Below, piece after piece: positions 24,398 through 34,903 of a stretch of DNA of 64,000 bases. Position 1 is the stretch's first letter; each line of letters opens with the position of its first letter. Origin of the DNA: Pyxicephalus adspersus (lineage: Eukaryota; Chordata; Amphibia; Anura; Pyxicephalidae); assembly GCF_032062135.1 (NCBI RefSeq), contig NC_092859.1:24359455-24423454 (forward strand), read 5' to 3'. The translations under genes and the position numbers were made by a program. The notes below the pieces were generated by a model. It did no database searches. It was not told the DNA's origin and saw only the letters and a program-made list of their open reading frames with translations.

Positions 24398-27300
24398 GAA
24401 AATACCTCTCCATAGGGAGACAGCCATCAGTTAAACAGATCCACAAGACATTTGGTACCTCGGAATTATTCCACAGTGAGAGAAGTAATTTTAGAACTGT
24501 TTTTTTTTTTAAAGTTGACTTTTTTTTACTGTATCAGTTATTAATGTATGATCTGTGTAAAGTGCTGTAGCTGGTTACCATTTTGCATTTCATTTTGAAG
24601 CCTGTTGTATTTAGTATCTATTTGCTTGTTATCTTTTATATTTAAAAAAAATTGGAATAATGTTGTTTTTGTTTGCACTAAAACTAAGTTTAATGTACTT
24701 TGTATTGATAATGTAGCCTTGATAAACCGTTGTTCATACATTGAAATAACATGGAATGAACATAGCAGTTTTCTGCTCTCTGGTTCTCCAATCTATAAAG
24801 TCACCAGAAGGCCCTCTCAGAAGAGTCACTATAATAATGTGTACTGTCCTTCAGCTTAACCCATCAGGAGCAGCTGAAAGCACAACAAGCTGCCAACATC
24901 GGGCTGTTTCCCATGCCGAATCATTTAGCGGGACAGGAAGTGGACATCTTGAAGATGTTAAATAAGGCAAAAGATGAATACACAAAGGTGAGCAGTGAAA
25001 AAAAGTGTTCAATGGTGTCCTTTTTTGTCCTTCTGTTTTTTTTCAGGCTCAGGGCAGCTGTAATATGCTGGAACCTCCATCCCTTTTTTTGGGAAGTTTG
25101 GAACCACGAAAAACCTGTTTCAGGAGGACCAGTGGAGAGCAGAGTTCTAACAGAGACCCCTGATGTCTCAAAAAGGAGACTGTTATACAGTACTATCACA
25201 TAAGGGGTCTTTTTGCCACTATTATTATAGTAATGAAGTGATGTATATAAAAAAAACATCAATATTACACTGGACCTAATTTTCGAAAGCAAAGGGCTCC
25301 TATTTCAGCCCATAGGGACATTAAGTATGCTTCTATGATGCACACATATGTAAATGACAATTGTGTAGAACATCTTGCGTACATGAGTGAATGCACACCG
25401 AAGTGAGAGGAATAACTCTGTTATGTTTTACCCTAAATTAGTGAGCTATAAAGATTCAGGCAGTGGGTAGCACTTTTATATTTTACACATCAAAAGTTAA
25501 GTTTGTGTTCACTCAAATTTGATTTTGTTGTTTACTTAAAATCTAGTTTTAGCAGCGCAAATGTGTGACATAAACATTTGTAACTACCATTTTCTTTTTA
25601 TTCTACATGCCCTCTAATATTTGGATGGGTAAGGTGACTTGAGCATAAAATGTGTATTTAATTTGTGTGGAAAAAAAGTTGCCCCAGCAGTGAAAGGAAT
25701 AAAGCAAACCCATACTTTGTCCTGAGTGGGCTAAGCACAGATGGTGTTGGGCTGTTGCACAGCAAAGGGGCCAATCTTCTGGGTGTTCAATTCTACAGAC
25801 TCTGGACCAAGGTGGTTGTGTATTTCCTTTACCTGGCTTATTGTTTTTAGGCATTGTTAGAATTGGTCCAATCTACAGAGAACATACATACATATTTAGT
25901 CACAGATAGTTATCCGGTTGATAGTATGTGCCGAAAGTTAGGTATACAGGATAACTATATAAAGATTAAAGATGTGTGTAAAAATTGTAACTGCAAAGAA
26001 AAACAAACAGTTTTCAGAAAAAATAGTGTTGGTATGCTCATGCTTGTTCCTTATTTTCTCTGTTTCTCATTATATAGTGCAAGCCGTCTTCAGAGCCCAA
26101 GGCAATGACCAGTTCCTCAGCTATCCACAGTAACCCCAACTTGATTAAACCCATTGCAGTAAAACCCAGCGACGCATCACAGCATGTAAGCAGCTTGCAG
26201 CAAAACAAGGTAATGTACACATAGGAACCAAAATTTCTAGAACTTCTATTTATGATCAGTTCCTCAGCTATCCACAATAACCCCAACTTGATTAAACCCA
26301 TTGATGTGGGTTCCATGTAATGAACAAATTACATTTATGATTTGCAAGTCCATCATAGTGAAACCCAGCGACTCATCACTGCTTGTATATAGCACAAAGC
26401 AAGGGGATGTATAAATAGTAATGGCCACTTCAAGAACCTCCCATCATACTTTGAGCCTCTTTTCTTACTTAACAGAAAAAAAAATGATTGTCTTTTCTCA
26501 TGTTTGTGAATGGCACCCACCACATCTTCCACATTACTGTAGTATGTAGTGATGGGAAAATCGCAAATGTTACCACAGCAGGAATAGAGGTAAAAAAAAA
26601 AAAAAACATTCAGTGGGGGCACCTCCTTACCTATGCTTTGATCCATGTACATATATGAAACTGTGATTGATAAAGCATGAGATAACAGTATGTAAATATT
26701 GTTTTTTATAGTCTGAAAATCCAAAGCCCCAGCCTCTTTCGCTCACTGATCTGTTTGGAAAGGCAGAAAAGAACCTCATAGAAGGTCAAGACCCCTTCAA
26801 AGTCCGTCCTACAGTGGTCCGTTCCTTGTCGTATGAAGGACCAGGTCGACAATATGAAAGTGGAGTAAAGGAGCTGTGTCCAGCAATTAAGAAGCTGATG
26901 GTGCGTGGTGCTGACCTTCTACCAGTTTCAGAGATCCCAGAAAACCAAATTGGGAGCACCCATCCACCTGGAGATGTCTCCAAAAGCCTTTTCAGGCCGA
27001 TAGAAGAGTTATTCACTGCACAGGAGTCTAATAGCCATAAAAGGCGTCCGCACAAACTCCCCAAAACTCGCCCCACAGTTCTCCACCCTGAACCAGGTGT
27101 GACCTCCTCAAACCATTATTTCAGTGGGCCAATAACCAGCACCACAATAAATACCCCAACACAAATTAGAGCCAGTGCCCCACATCAATTTTATGATGAC
27201 TCACAGCAGAGCCAAAATACTTTTTCACATATACCTTTAATGCCTCCTACCTCCCAACAACCCTCTGCACCTGGAACCATCTCTCCCAATGATCTGCTGA

Positions 27301-27487
27301 AGAAACTGAACCTTGTACGCCAGGATCAACAGTACCGGGCTAACAGCAAACCAGCATTGGCTGCCAAGTTCCCGGTCGTCTCTCCACCAGCTGTAACTAA
27401 TGCATGGGTAGAGAACTTATCCCAGGTAGAAAAGTCCATTCCACTGCTCGAGGTAATATAGTACAGCATGTTTTAGTGTTTTTGTTA

Positions 27488-27521
<34 letters not shown>

Positions 27522-30294
27522 AGTGATTTACTAATAACTTTCAATATTCGTAGAGTCACAAATTGGCTTGTGCATCTGTTCATGAGCTTAGAATTCTGTA
27601 TTCCCACAACAGGTAAACCTGTGAAGTGACAACACCACACAGTGCTTGGCAGGATTACTAGATAACATTTTGCAGATTGCTAGACCTTAAATAATTGATA
27701 TTTTATGAAAAATTTGATGGTTACATAGCCAAGTATATGTTTACATTTTGGTTTTGGCTACCCCTGACTGTGATTGGACAGTGATGGATCAGCAGCACAC
27801 TTATAAGGTCGTCTGTTTTCTTCTGAAGGAAAGCTTCCATGCTTTCTGTGCTGACCATCCCTATCACAGTCTTTCAATGCAAAAGAATATAGAGGACAGT
27901 CCTCTGCATATAGTTTTTAAATGCACAAAAATGTTTACCTGTAAAGAATTGGTAATTCTGAACAAGTATTGAATCTTGTGATCTCTCATGCAGGTTCTAT
28001 GCCCACAGCAGATCCCAGCCACGTTTTCTCTCTTACCTCCTTTGGTGTTTACAAGCACGCAAAAGGCAATGGATATGACAAAACCTGCACTCCCTGATAA
28101 TGACGTGACTGCAAAACTCCCCCTTCCCCTGTTCCCCGCTAACAGCGTCAGCAATCAGAGCACTGTACTGACCAAAACTCAGCTCCGTGACACCCTTCTG
28201 CATCTCATCCAGGTGAGGGCACATCAGTCCTAAGTGCTGTGATTGTAATAGAAATTTGCACATTGTTTTCTTAAAATATTGTAGATCTGCTTTTTTTTTT
28301 TGTTTTGTTTCAAAGTTTTTGTTGAAATTTTCAAAAAAGTAAACAATAACATTACACAACAAATTGGCATAGAATAACAGAAAGAGTAAAAAAGGGGGGG
28401 GGGGGGGGGGGGGAAAAAAAGGGGGTTTAAAACAAAAGAAGAGCGCCAACCAGTAACCAGACATCAGTAGAATTAACATATGAGGTCAAACATAGTTAAA
28501 CACCTCTTACAGAGTCTAAATACTGCAGGCAAAAAATATAATACAAATAAGTGTAATAGTACATAAATAGCGTTATTCACAGATTTAAAACTTGTGTGGT
28601 ATACAGGCATATCACGTTTAGAGTAAGATCATAAAGGTTGGTGGGATAGAGGTAGCTTTTCACCCCCTTTGTAAACATTTAAAATTAAAATTGAAGAAAA
28701 AAAATTTAGAAAAATAGGAGGTGGGGGATAAGGAGTTAAGGGTTACACAAGGTTGTTAAGTTTGTTTATGGTGAACTCAAGGGGAATAATATAAGCTTTC
28801 TAGTAACAAGCAATGGTTATCCAAGCAGGATATATTTAATTAGACTAGTTAACTGTTTCGGAGCTATATCCTCTAATTGGGGGTGAGGGGGGAGCACACT
28901 ATTTTATTTGGGATGTTTACCTGCGTGACAGAGAATATTAAGTTGAAAATGCAGATCCAAAATCTCTGAACCCTAGGACATCTCCAGCAAGCATGGAGTA
29001 CAGTGCCAGTCTGACCACATCCTCGAAAACAGAGGAGAGACTGAGGGATTGGCTTTATGGATCCTAACTGGGACCAGGTACCATCTCCTCAAAACCTTAT
29101 AATTGGCCTCTATTATCAAAGTGTTCAGAGATATTTTGGAAATGGACACTGATAGATCCTGCTGTTTTTGGGCACTTCACTTCCAAATCTGACTGCCATT
29201 TATTCATATAGGAAGGTTTCTTATCGTGTGAGAAGTGTTACATACTACCGAGATCCTCCCTTTGGATCCTCCCTTTTTTTTTCAAATCCTGTTCTCTGAT
29301 TGGGTGGTTTCAACCCTTTAGGTTGCATTAAATTGAGGACCTGATTTATTGATTATGGAAAATTTCTCTATATGGAAGGGAGAAGGGTTAGAATAGCTTT
29401 GCCATTAAGAAAATTCCTGATTCTGAAAAAGCCTCCTTTTCGCCACCAAGAGAATTGAACTGGTTCACAACCTAAAAGAAATTCAGGATTATGCCATAGA
29501 GGAGTATATGGAGCATTGGGGAGTGCAGAAAAATTATTTTTTGTCCATCCCAAACTGAGAGAGCATATTAAAATGAAGGACAGAGAATTGCAGGTCTCTA
29601 AGAGAAGCAAATCCACATAAGGACCTTGATAGGTATTGAGGGGCAGGCCAGGGCCTCCAGGTCAGTTCGCTGTGGTCTTGGATGCAGAATAGTAGTTTGG
29701 CCTAACGCTGCGATTTGGGCTGCTCTGTGGTATAACATTATGTTAGTTACACCCAATCCTTCCAATTTTTAGTAGTATATAATGTAGTTGCATTATTGTG
29801 GTGAAGAAATTTTATGAATTTGTTTTGGATATTCCTTAAGACCAGCCTGTTAAGAAGTTTTTAAATTGCCTTGGTGTTAGTCCGGGTAGCCTTTCCTAGG
29901 TAGCCTTCATGAAATCTATTGAAAAACCTTGCAACAGCTCTGTAATACTCCATAGTGATTTGCCTTCCTCTTGATTGGCCGTGTGTATAGATTTCTGTCT
30001 AAAGTATACAAGTTTTCTAGTTTGTTTATCTTTAGTGGTTTAAGTCAACTGACTTTTTTTCTGCCTAATTATGTTACTAAAGTGGTGTGTAAAACACTTG
30101 GTGCAGAGACTAATGTGACTGGCTCAGTTTTATCCATCACTGCCTGATAGGTCATTACTATGAATATGTGTTATAAAGTAAATTTTCTCTATTGCTGTCT
30201 TCCCTTACAGAATGATGAGAGCTTTTTGAACACCATCTATGAGGCGTACTTCACCATCTTGAATAAAAGGGGAGCTCCAACTGGGATGCATTGA
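13024..30294 (+). CDS. DCP1B: DCP1B, mRNA-decapping enzyme 1B (9 coding exons)
   Basis: Co-activator of the DCP2 5'-decapping enzyme in cytoplasmic mRNA decay (P-bodies). Joining nine GT-AG exons with matching phases gives 1686 nt, 561 residues plus stop, slightly shorter than the roughly 617-residue human protein. Residues 1-130 form the EVH1-like DCP1 fold (RDISLAALRRQDPYIQ, NRLSMENRTEPITKDL, IWFYDKEECQRIAEL). A long, low-complexity middle carries the short helical motif LSLTDLF (223-229), the type reported to bind EDC3. The C-terminal helix (520-553, QLRDTLLHLIQ / NDESFLNTIYEAYF) is the trimerisation element. DCP1B rather than DCP1A is favoured by sequence (SLTxLFGK, NPNLIKPI) and by CACNA2D4 downstream. 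The start has a good context (AAAATGG). The extreme C-terminus differs from human. CACNA1C exon 1a lies antisense in intron 3. Confidence 0.96.
13744..13775. repeat. TA/TG microsatellite
   Basis: A TG-rich lead is followed by uninterrupted TA repeats and a short TATG tail, in DCP1B intron 1. Confidence 0.9.
14130..14170 (+). CDS. DCP1B: DCP1B exon 2
   Basis: A 41-nt exon encoding EKTEVEGTLFVHS plus two bases of an Arg codon. Acceptor TTTTTATAG|GAA, donor AGCAG|GTGGGA. It bridges exon 1 (phase 0) and exon 3 (needs two leading bases) exactly. Confidence 0.94.
14397..14684. repeat. 36-bp GC-rich minisatellite in DCP1B intron 2
   Basis: About eight near-identical copies of a 36-bp unit (CTGGCCGGCGCTCCCTCTCT + GCCCTGTGCGGGGTGG), with one copy lengthened by 9 bp and CCGGCG/GCGGGC/GCGGAC variants. 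Because 36 is divisible by three, frames stay open on both strands and produce 12-residue repeats; these are artefacts of the array. Confidence 0.96.
15252..15298. repeat. TA microsatellite with CA tail
   Basis: About 19 TA units followed by CACACA, in DCP1B intron 2. Confidence 0.9.
15512..15639 (+). CDS. DCP1B: DCP1B exon 3
   Basis: Encodes (R)SASPKHGFTIMNRLSMEN, RTEPITKDLDFQVQDPFLLY and KNAR plus one base. Acceptor CCTGCAG|ATCTGCC, donor CGAT|GTGAGT. This is the most conserved part of the DCP1 EVH1-like domain and is nearly identical to the vertebrate family. Confidence 0.97.
17158..17527. mobile_element. MITE with TTAA ends
   Basis: The left end TTTAAAGCTGAACTCCAGCA and the right end, inverted (TTTAAAGCTAAACTCCAGAC), form TIRs of about 20 bp bounded by TTAA on both sides. 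TTAA target duplications are typical of piggyBac-type elements; assignment is inference. About 370 bp, no coding capacity. Confidence 0.75.
17870..18055. repeat. Dispersed repeat (GGCTGAGATGATGTCAT family), copy 1
   Basis: Shares the block CCTAGGCTGAGATGATGTCA, then TAGTCTGCTGCAGGCA and GAGGAAGCATTT, with copies at 37020-37390 and 57270-57690. A helical or coding origin is not evident; probably a non-autonomous transposon. Confidence 0.7.
18064..18103. repeat. Perfect 19-bp inverted repeat (palindrome)
   Basis: GGGTGGGAATAATCTGACA is followed after 2 bp by its exact reverse complement. The 40-bp palindrome lies near the left end of a degenerate MITE-like segment (about 18045-18320). Confidence 0.95.
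21553..21691 (-). CDS. CACNA1C: CACNA1C exon 1a (long 'cardiac' N-terminus of Cav1.2)
   Basis: First coding exon of the pore-forming L-type calcium channel alpha1C on the minus strand. From the ATG at 21691 it encodes MFHTLIRQATASYKPMPKDM ... FWKGNVVSETEM ... VHVAPG and one base of the next Gly codon, then a strong donor (GGAG|GTAAGG). Known mammalian cardiac Cav1.2 begins with an alternative exon of the same length, 46 codons plus one base, ending PGG before exon 2 (SNYGSPRP). The frog residues align without gaps, sharing M1, L5, A9, T10, Y13, P15, P17, K29, G30, V32, V33, E35 and the terminal PGG. Identity is modest, but length, phase, donor position and synteny agree. Exon 2 and the other N-terminal exon (1b) are not in the window; intron 1 runs leftwards beyond position 1. 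Residues 27 and 31, the reported PKC-site threonines, are Phe and Asn here. Confidence 0.88.
21692..22100 (-). promoter_or_regulatory. CACNA1C: CACNA1C exon 1a 5' UTR / promoter region with small uORFs
   Basis: Sequence just upstream of the CACNA1C start on the minus strand. It is less AT-rich than the surrounding intron and stays open in the coding frame for some distance without an ATG. Two short upstream frames begin with ATG: one from 22023 to 21967 (18 codons, MRASIGATGD...) and a smaller one near 21810. Whether they lie in the transcript depends on an unmapped start site. Confidence 0.5.
24152..24218 (+). CDS. DCP1B: DCP1B exon 4
   Basis: Encodes (F)CIHGIWFYDKEECQRIAELI K plus two bases. 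Acceptor TTCATTGCAG|TTTGT, donor AAAAA|GTAAGG. It completes the EVH1-like fold. Confidence 0.96.
24354..24396. repeat. TA microsatellite
   Basis: About 21 uninterrupted TA units in DCP1B intron 4. Confidence 0.92.
24855..24987 (+). CDS. DCP1B: DCP1B exon 5
   Basis: Encodes (N)LTHQEQLKAQQAANIGLF, PMPNHLAGQEVDILKMLNKA and KDEYTK. Acceptor CTTCAG|CTTAAC, donor AAG|GTGAGC, phase 0. The EVDILxML..AKDEYTK core is conserved in DCP1 proteins. Confidence 0.96.
26078..26209 (+). CDS. DCP1B: DCP1B exon 6
   Basis: Encodes CKPSSEPKAMTSSSAIHSNP, NLIKPIAVKPSDASQHVSSL and QQNK. Acceptor TATATAG|TGC, donor AAG|GTAATG; exactly 44 codons. Part of this exon is echoed just downstream in the intron. Confidence 0.95.
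26251..26390 (+). pseudogene. Partial duplicate of DCP1B exon 6 in intron 6
   Basis: 26251-26312 repeats exon-6 sequence (AGTTCCTCAGCTATCCACAA, ACCCCAACTTGATTAAACCC) with few substitutions, is broken by about 40 bp of unrelated sequence, then resumes at 26356-26390 with GTGAAACCCAGCGACTCATC. Read in the exon frame it encodes SSSAIHNNPNLIKPI and then reaches a stop. It lacks the exon's start and acceptor, so it is unlikely to be spliced in. Confidence 0.9.
26712..27452 (+). CDS. DCP1B: DCP1B exon 7 (large central exon)
   Basis: 247 codons, residues 215-461, from SENPKPQPLSLTDLFGKAEK to EKSIPLLE. Acceptor TTTATAG|TCT, donor GAG|GTAATA. Conserved islands are LSLTDLFGK (EDC3-type helical motif), VVRSLSYEGP, ELCPAIKKLMVRGADLLPVS and ISPNDLLKKLNLV..QYRANSKPALAAKFPV; the rest is a Ser/Pro/Thr-rich disordered linker. 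There is no poly-Gln run like that of human DCP1B. Confidence 0.97.
27994..28212 (+). CDS. DCP1B: DCP1B exon 8
   Basis: 73 codons from VLCPQQIPATFSLLPPLVFT to LTKTQLRDTLLHLIQ. Acceptor CATGCAG|GTT, donor CAG|GTGAGG. It contains the first half of the trimerisation helix. Confidence 0.95.
28290..30050 (-). mobile_element. Antisense L1/Tx1-type LINE fragment (ORF2 C-terminus and 3' UTR) in DCP1B intron 8
   Basis: On the minus strand, 29616 down to 29368 encodes NAPYTPLWHNPEF ... FSWWRKGGFFRIRNF, the C-terminal 'PLWhNP ... W..kG' region of L1-clade ORF2 proteins. A little upstream another frame reads LYHRAAQIAAL, like the YY.AAQL motif. The frames are broken by frameshifts. A poly-A-like tail (minus strand) lies at 28291-28310, giving the 3' end and orientation. 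The 5' limit is approximate. Inactive relic. Confidence 0.7.
28394..28413 (+). repeat. G20 homopolymer
   Basis: Twenty uninterrupted G followed by A7 and G5, inside the LINE 3' region. It can form G-quadruplexes, and its length may be unreliable in the assembly. Confidence 0.9.
30211..30294 (+). CDS. DCP1B: DCP1B exon 9 (terminal, with stop)
   Basis: Encodes NDESFLNTIYEAYFTILNKR and GAPTGMH, then TGA. Acceptor TTCCCTTACAG|AAT. NDxxFLNxIYEAY is the second half of the trimerisation helix; the last ten or so residues are not conserved with human DCP1B. Confidence 0.95.
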   Translation, partial: NDESFLNTIYEAYFTILNKRGAPTGMH

Positions 30295-33269
30295 TTCTTG
30301 TGTTGGGAGTATTTTGAGGCTGCAGTGAGTGTGATGGATTTTATTCCCATGTTTTAATCACTCTCTCTGATAGAATGCCTAAGAAATTTCACGACAAAAT
30401 GTCCATTGAACTCCTAGCTTTTGAAGGAACGTAAAGAGCTAAAGATTGTTTTTATATTTTTCTGCATCTAGTAATAATAGAAATGTTTTTAATTCTCTGA
30501 GAGCAACAACTTTATTTTATGAAATCAAATGCTGCCAGTTGATTCTGGTAGGTTGCTATAATCTGCTGCCTTTGTTAAATATTCCTCTGTATCTGAGACA
30601 GGGTACTGAAGAGTTTTTCTGCACCAGGACAGATTTTTAAATTGGCCTTTTAAGATTTTTTTTTTGTTTTTTTTTGCTAATGACCAATTCGGGTTGTGTG
30701 TTAATCAGCAATACATAAGGGGTAGCTAGTCCGGTTTAGGTGGGTAGGGACTTACAACTTTGCTGCATTTGAAAATATTGGCTGCTTTAATGGTGGGAAG
30801 AAGAGGGAATTCAAAGGTTTTAAAAAGTTTCTGCAGGGAAAGTTTAACTTTATTCATTCAGAGAGGGCTGTTCATTAGCGTTCTCAGCACAATAACTTCC
30901 TTTGAAATGGTAAGGATTGTTTGAGGTCTGAGCCTTGATCTTACATTACAAAACCTCATCCTACTGTCCCTACCTCAATTTCGGCTGCAACCTCCTCTAG
31001 TTTACCCTTGTGTTCCTGAAATTTTGGGCAATGGCTCCACCTGCACAGTGAAACCCTATGGATTGCAGTGAGATGCTGATGTTATTTCCATTGTGGAATT
31101 ACGGCCTCATTCAATTCTATAGGCATGTAACCTCCTTGATGTGGAGTGCCTGGATTAGATTAGGAGGTTTTGGATAGTGGATTCTTTGATGGTTTGTGTT
31201 AAAGTGATTTTTGGCAAAAGTGTATTTACAGTCAAAACTTTCTTTCCCTCTTCTGTTAATCGAAGAATATATTGGGGGACTTTAGATCCTAACTGCTGGG
31301 TTATAGTGCCACTTGCAGGGGTCAGATGCTAGGTACAAAATAAAACAAGCCCATCCCAGGGGTGGCCCCTGCTGCTGGGTTAAACCACACCATTGGTCAC
31401 AAACAACTTTTGCCTCCCAGCTAGGACATAGGTTGCCAATTTGCTGGGATTTTTTTCTTCGTTTTTAATGTTTATCACTGCCCAGGGACATCCTGGTGGT
31501 GAGGATCTAAAGATCTCCTCCTTTGTGTTTCTTTAATGAATGAAAGAAAACATATGGGCAAGCACAAAAAAAGTCTTAAGACTTTTCCACTGTTGAGAAA
31601 CACGGTACTCATCCCTTAAGGGTATTCGGTCACTGGCAGTGTTGGAGCATTATTTGCTTGTACTGCTTGCCAATACCTGAGCTAACTGGGGTAACTGGGA
31701 TGGAGGATTCAATCACCAGCAGAGGCCGCTTCTGGATTGTGAATTTTTATGTTTTGTATTTCATGTCCTAGACCTTAAAGGTAACCCTATACCCAGTGGT
31801 ATAGTCCTTCGGTAAATGCAAAGAAAGACAGCATTTTTTTTTCTAGCATTGAAACAAGTGGGGGAAAGTGTGTATTAGGTGTGTCCTCTTTTTTTATTAT
31901 TATCAAACAGTATTTATTTAGCGCCAACATGTTGCACTGCACTGTACATTAAATACAAGCAGATACAGACAGTGACACTGGAGAGGAGAGGACCCTGTTA
32001 AGAAGAGTTTACAATCCTGATAATTTGGACTAATTTGCTGCCCTGGAGACAAAGCTATCATCCAAGACACTAAGGGAAGGGAAATTCATCCAGATGGAGA
32101 TGAGGAATCGCCGGCAACACCGTACTGCAGAGCAGAACAAGTGAGGAAAGGTTACTGCTGTTGAGCATGGTGTGCTGGTGAGCCTTCATCTATTTCTGGA
32201 CTGTAGGAAGTACTTTTCTATCTAAGGCATCCATTATTTTGTGTGAGTGTATGATATTTTGAATGTACACTGTGGGGACACAGAGTGAGTACAACCTGAC
32301 AGGGGTCAAAACTCTATCCAAAAAAAAAAGTTTTGACTATAGGTACACATTAGGTTTTTAATGAAAGCAGGTGGATTAAGTCAGTAGGCAGTAACTTGTA
32401 GCCCTCAAGGCAGTAAGATCTTTGCAGCTGAACTTCCCAAATCTACCTGAACCATGTGGGTGTCCACTCTCCAACAATATATTCTCTCTTATGGAGAATA
32501 AGACTTTCCCACTTGCTGGAGTCGATGAAAGGTAAGAGAAGGCAGCCATCCGTTTTATGGAGGAGTGACCTTCCAACAAAGTATTCAAGTTTTCATGAAA
32601 AGAAAATATTGAATTTGTATTTTTTGTAATGTCAAGAATTATAACGGATATTTTTTCACTAGAATCCCAAAAAACTCCTAAGTACTTTATTTTTGTATGA
32701 AAGATTCCAATCGTTGGAGCGATGGCAGTAATGTGCTGTACGTATTGGCCTCCAGGTGGTGCCATCTGCCTACGATATTGCCAATGGAGGTTTTCTGCCG
32801 CTTCCAGCATTGTCAGCGAAAGGATAAAGGGCTGTGATGTCATCTGAACAACGTGGGGGGGGGGATTTTTCCTGATCCTACTTTGCCTATGATTGTAAAA
32901 TGAAATATGGCTGTTGTGTTACCAAAATTCACCTAAACCCACCTTTTTAGTTGTAGGTGGAGTATTTCAGGTTGGCTTTTTATATCCTTTAGGTACTTTG
33001 GCAGCCTGAGGTTGAGATTTTTTGTAAGCAATGAGCAAAATCCCTTGCCCCTTCCACTGAATCCTCATAATGCAACAAGTCAGACAGCTAGAGCCCCCCT
33101 AGTATTGGGATGTTATTGGGTGGAGAAGTTATGAATCTCTTCCGTCCCTAAAAGTTATAAGAAGCCAGCCATTGACTCTGCAGGAAATATTAGTTTAGGT
33201 GGATTGACAACACTCCACCCCCCCCTTTTTTTTTTTTTCCGAGGAAAACATAAAGTTGTTTGCAATAAA
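30295..33269 (+). other. DCP1B: Probable DCP1B 3' UTR with poly(A) signal at 33264
   Basis: No gene starts here. An AATAAA at 33264-33269 is followed by a GT-rich stretch (TTGTCTGTCTGGCTCTGTTT), a good cleavage-site context; an earlier AATAAA lies at 31339. If the distal site is used the 3' UTR is about 3 kb and includes a dispersed repeat at 31890-32030. The 155-codon minus-strand open frame at 32376-32843 has no recognised domain. UTR extent is inference. Confidence 0.45.
31890..32030 (+). repeat. Dispersed repeat, GCGCCAACATGTTGC copy
   Basis: Shares ATTTAGCGCCAACATGTTGC, the ACAGACAGTGACACTGGAGA block and the GAGTTTACAATC end with copies at 6085-6275 and 62050-62250. Confidence 0.75.
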
Positions 33270-33939
33270 CTTTTCATTTCCCGATTTATTGTCTGTCTGG
33301 CTCTGTTTCCTTACCGTCACTAAGCTGTTACTTAGCAACATTAGATTGAGTGTTTTGGAAAATAAAATTTGATAATTTGATTTTTTTTACAAATTAATAC
33401 TTGAAGAGCTGTTTAAACTAAACTAAGTAATAATGGGTGGAACCATGTACATTTCTTCTTGGAATAATAAAATATATTTGTACACAAACAAAATATGGTG
33501 CCCCCCCCCTTCCCAGTCACAGCATGCTTACATGGGCTGCCCTCCCCTCAATGCAGTCTGTCATTTTTATTGTGACATCACAGGAAACAATGATTCGGTG
33601 AATTCAGGGTATCTGCGTCACGGAGTACCAAGTACGCTCCAGAACATTGAGGTGATTTCATCTTTCCTGGACAGCTCAGCCCTGACAGTCGCAATGACGA
33701 TTCAAACAAGGCTGACATTGGCAATCTGTGCCATCCAAGAGGAAGGAGGAATTGTAGGAATATTGTCAGCTCTTCTACACCTTTATTAGAATTGATATCC
33801 AGTTATGTGAATCATAGTGCACACACCATGGGAAGGTAAACATTAGATCTTCATTCAAACGGTATGGGTGATACTCAGATAAAAATGATCAAAAATTTGC
33901 TTTTTCAAATATTTAACAAAAAAAAAACAAAACATACAG

Positions 33940-34550
33940 ATATAATGCTCTGTCCAAAAAGTAAATACACCCCTGGCTCCAAAGAAGTATTGTCCCCTTT
34001 AGTAGAAATTGCCTACATTAACTCAACTCAATAGGATTCAAAACTAGGAATAACCTGCTGTTTCTTCTTTTTGAGCTATTTTTGATCGATTAGCTAGTGT
34101 GCTTAAAATTATTGTTTTGCTAAAAGATCCATTTTCACTTTAACTTCTGAACAGATGTCTTCAGATTTTCATCAAACACATGAAAGCTTCCCAGACTTTA
34201 AGGCAGCAAAGCAACTCCCAACCATAACCTTTCCACCACCGTGCTTCACAGCTGGTATAACGACTTCTTCTGAAATGCTTCCTCTGATGAGGTTTGTGGT
34301 CCACTTCTGTGGACAAACAATACTATTATTAATTCATCAGTCTATATCACATTGTTCTAAAAAGCAGGGTCTATGTGTTCTATGTTAAATGTTTCCAGGT
34401 TTTTTCAGAACATCTCAAATGCACATTTATTGGTGTTATCTCTTTATAAAGCTGTGTACAGATACTAGATTTTCATCTCTTGAGCGAAATGTTAGCAATC
34501 CATCTCAGGTGAAAATAAAGTGTTTGTACAGCTGTCCATTGACATGGTTC
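33940..34550 (-). mobile_element. Tc1/mariner transposase relic
   Basis: On the minus strand at about 34250-34213 the translation reads AVKHGGGKVMV followed by CFAAL in a shifted frame. This is the Tc1-like transposase block (KHGGGxVMVWGCF), here with the Trp codon lost by a small deletion. The left end (33950, reverse complement ...TATTTACTTTTTGGACAGAG) looks like an element terminus. Multiple stops; inactive. Right border is approximate. Confidence 0.75.
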
Positions 34551-34857
34551 AGTGATTGCTCCTTCTGGATCACTAACTGACCAACAGGAACAACTGTTGT
34601 TTTCCATTGGGGAGAATACCATGAGGGGTGCAGCCTGCTTGCCCTTCCCCACAATACATTGCTTTTTCATGCCAGGGTTGCAGAAACTACCACTAAAAAT
34701 TATTTCCAGTGGCATTAAGGACATGTTTAGACTAACAGTAAATTATGGCAGTGATTACCACACCTAGGTGCTTATTGGCAATTGCTAGGCAGCCGGGAGT
34801 GGTGATAGGCAGTAACTGCTAGGTTTGTTCAGGCCTTTGCTGCAAAGGCTAGCAGAG

Positions 34858-34859
<2 letters not shown>

Positions 34860-34901
<42 letters not shown>
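34860..34901. repeat. TG microsatellite
   Basis: About 20 perfect TG units. Confidence 0.95.

Positions 34902-34903
<2 letters not shown>

Noticed and set aside
13024..30294. Assignment as DCP1A instead of DCP1B
   Set aside because: Central motifs (SLTDLFGK, NPNLIKPI, ISPNDLLKKL) and neighbours CACNA1C and CACNA2D4 fit DCP1B; DCP1A is next to CACNA2D3.
32376..32843. Minus-strand open frame of 155 codons
   Set aside because: Longest non-repeat frame outside the known genes, but no recognisable motif or splice structure, and it is antisense to the probable DCP1B 3' UTR. It could be a transposon relic.
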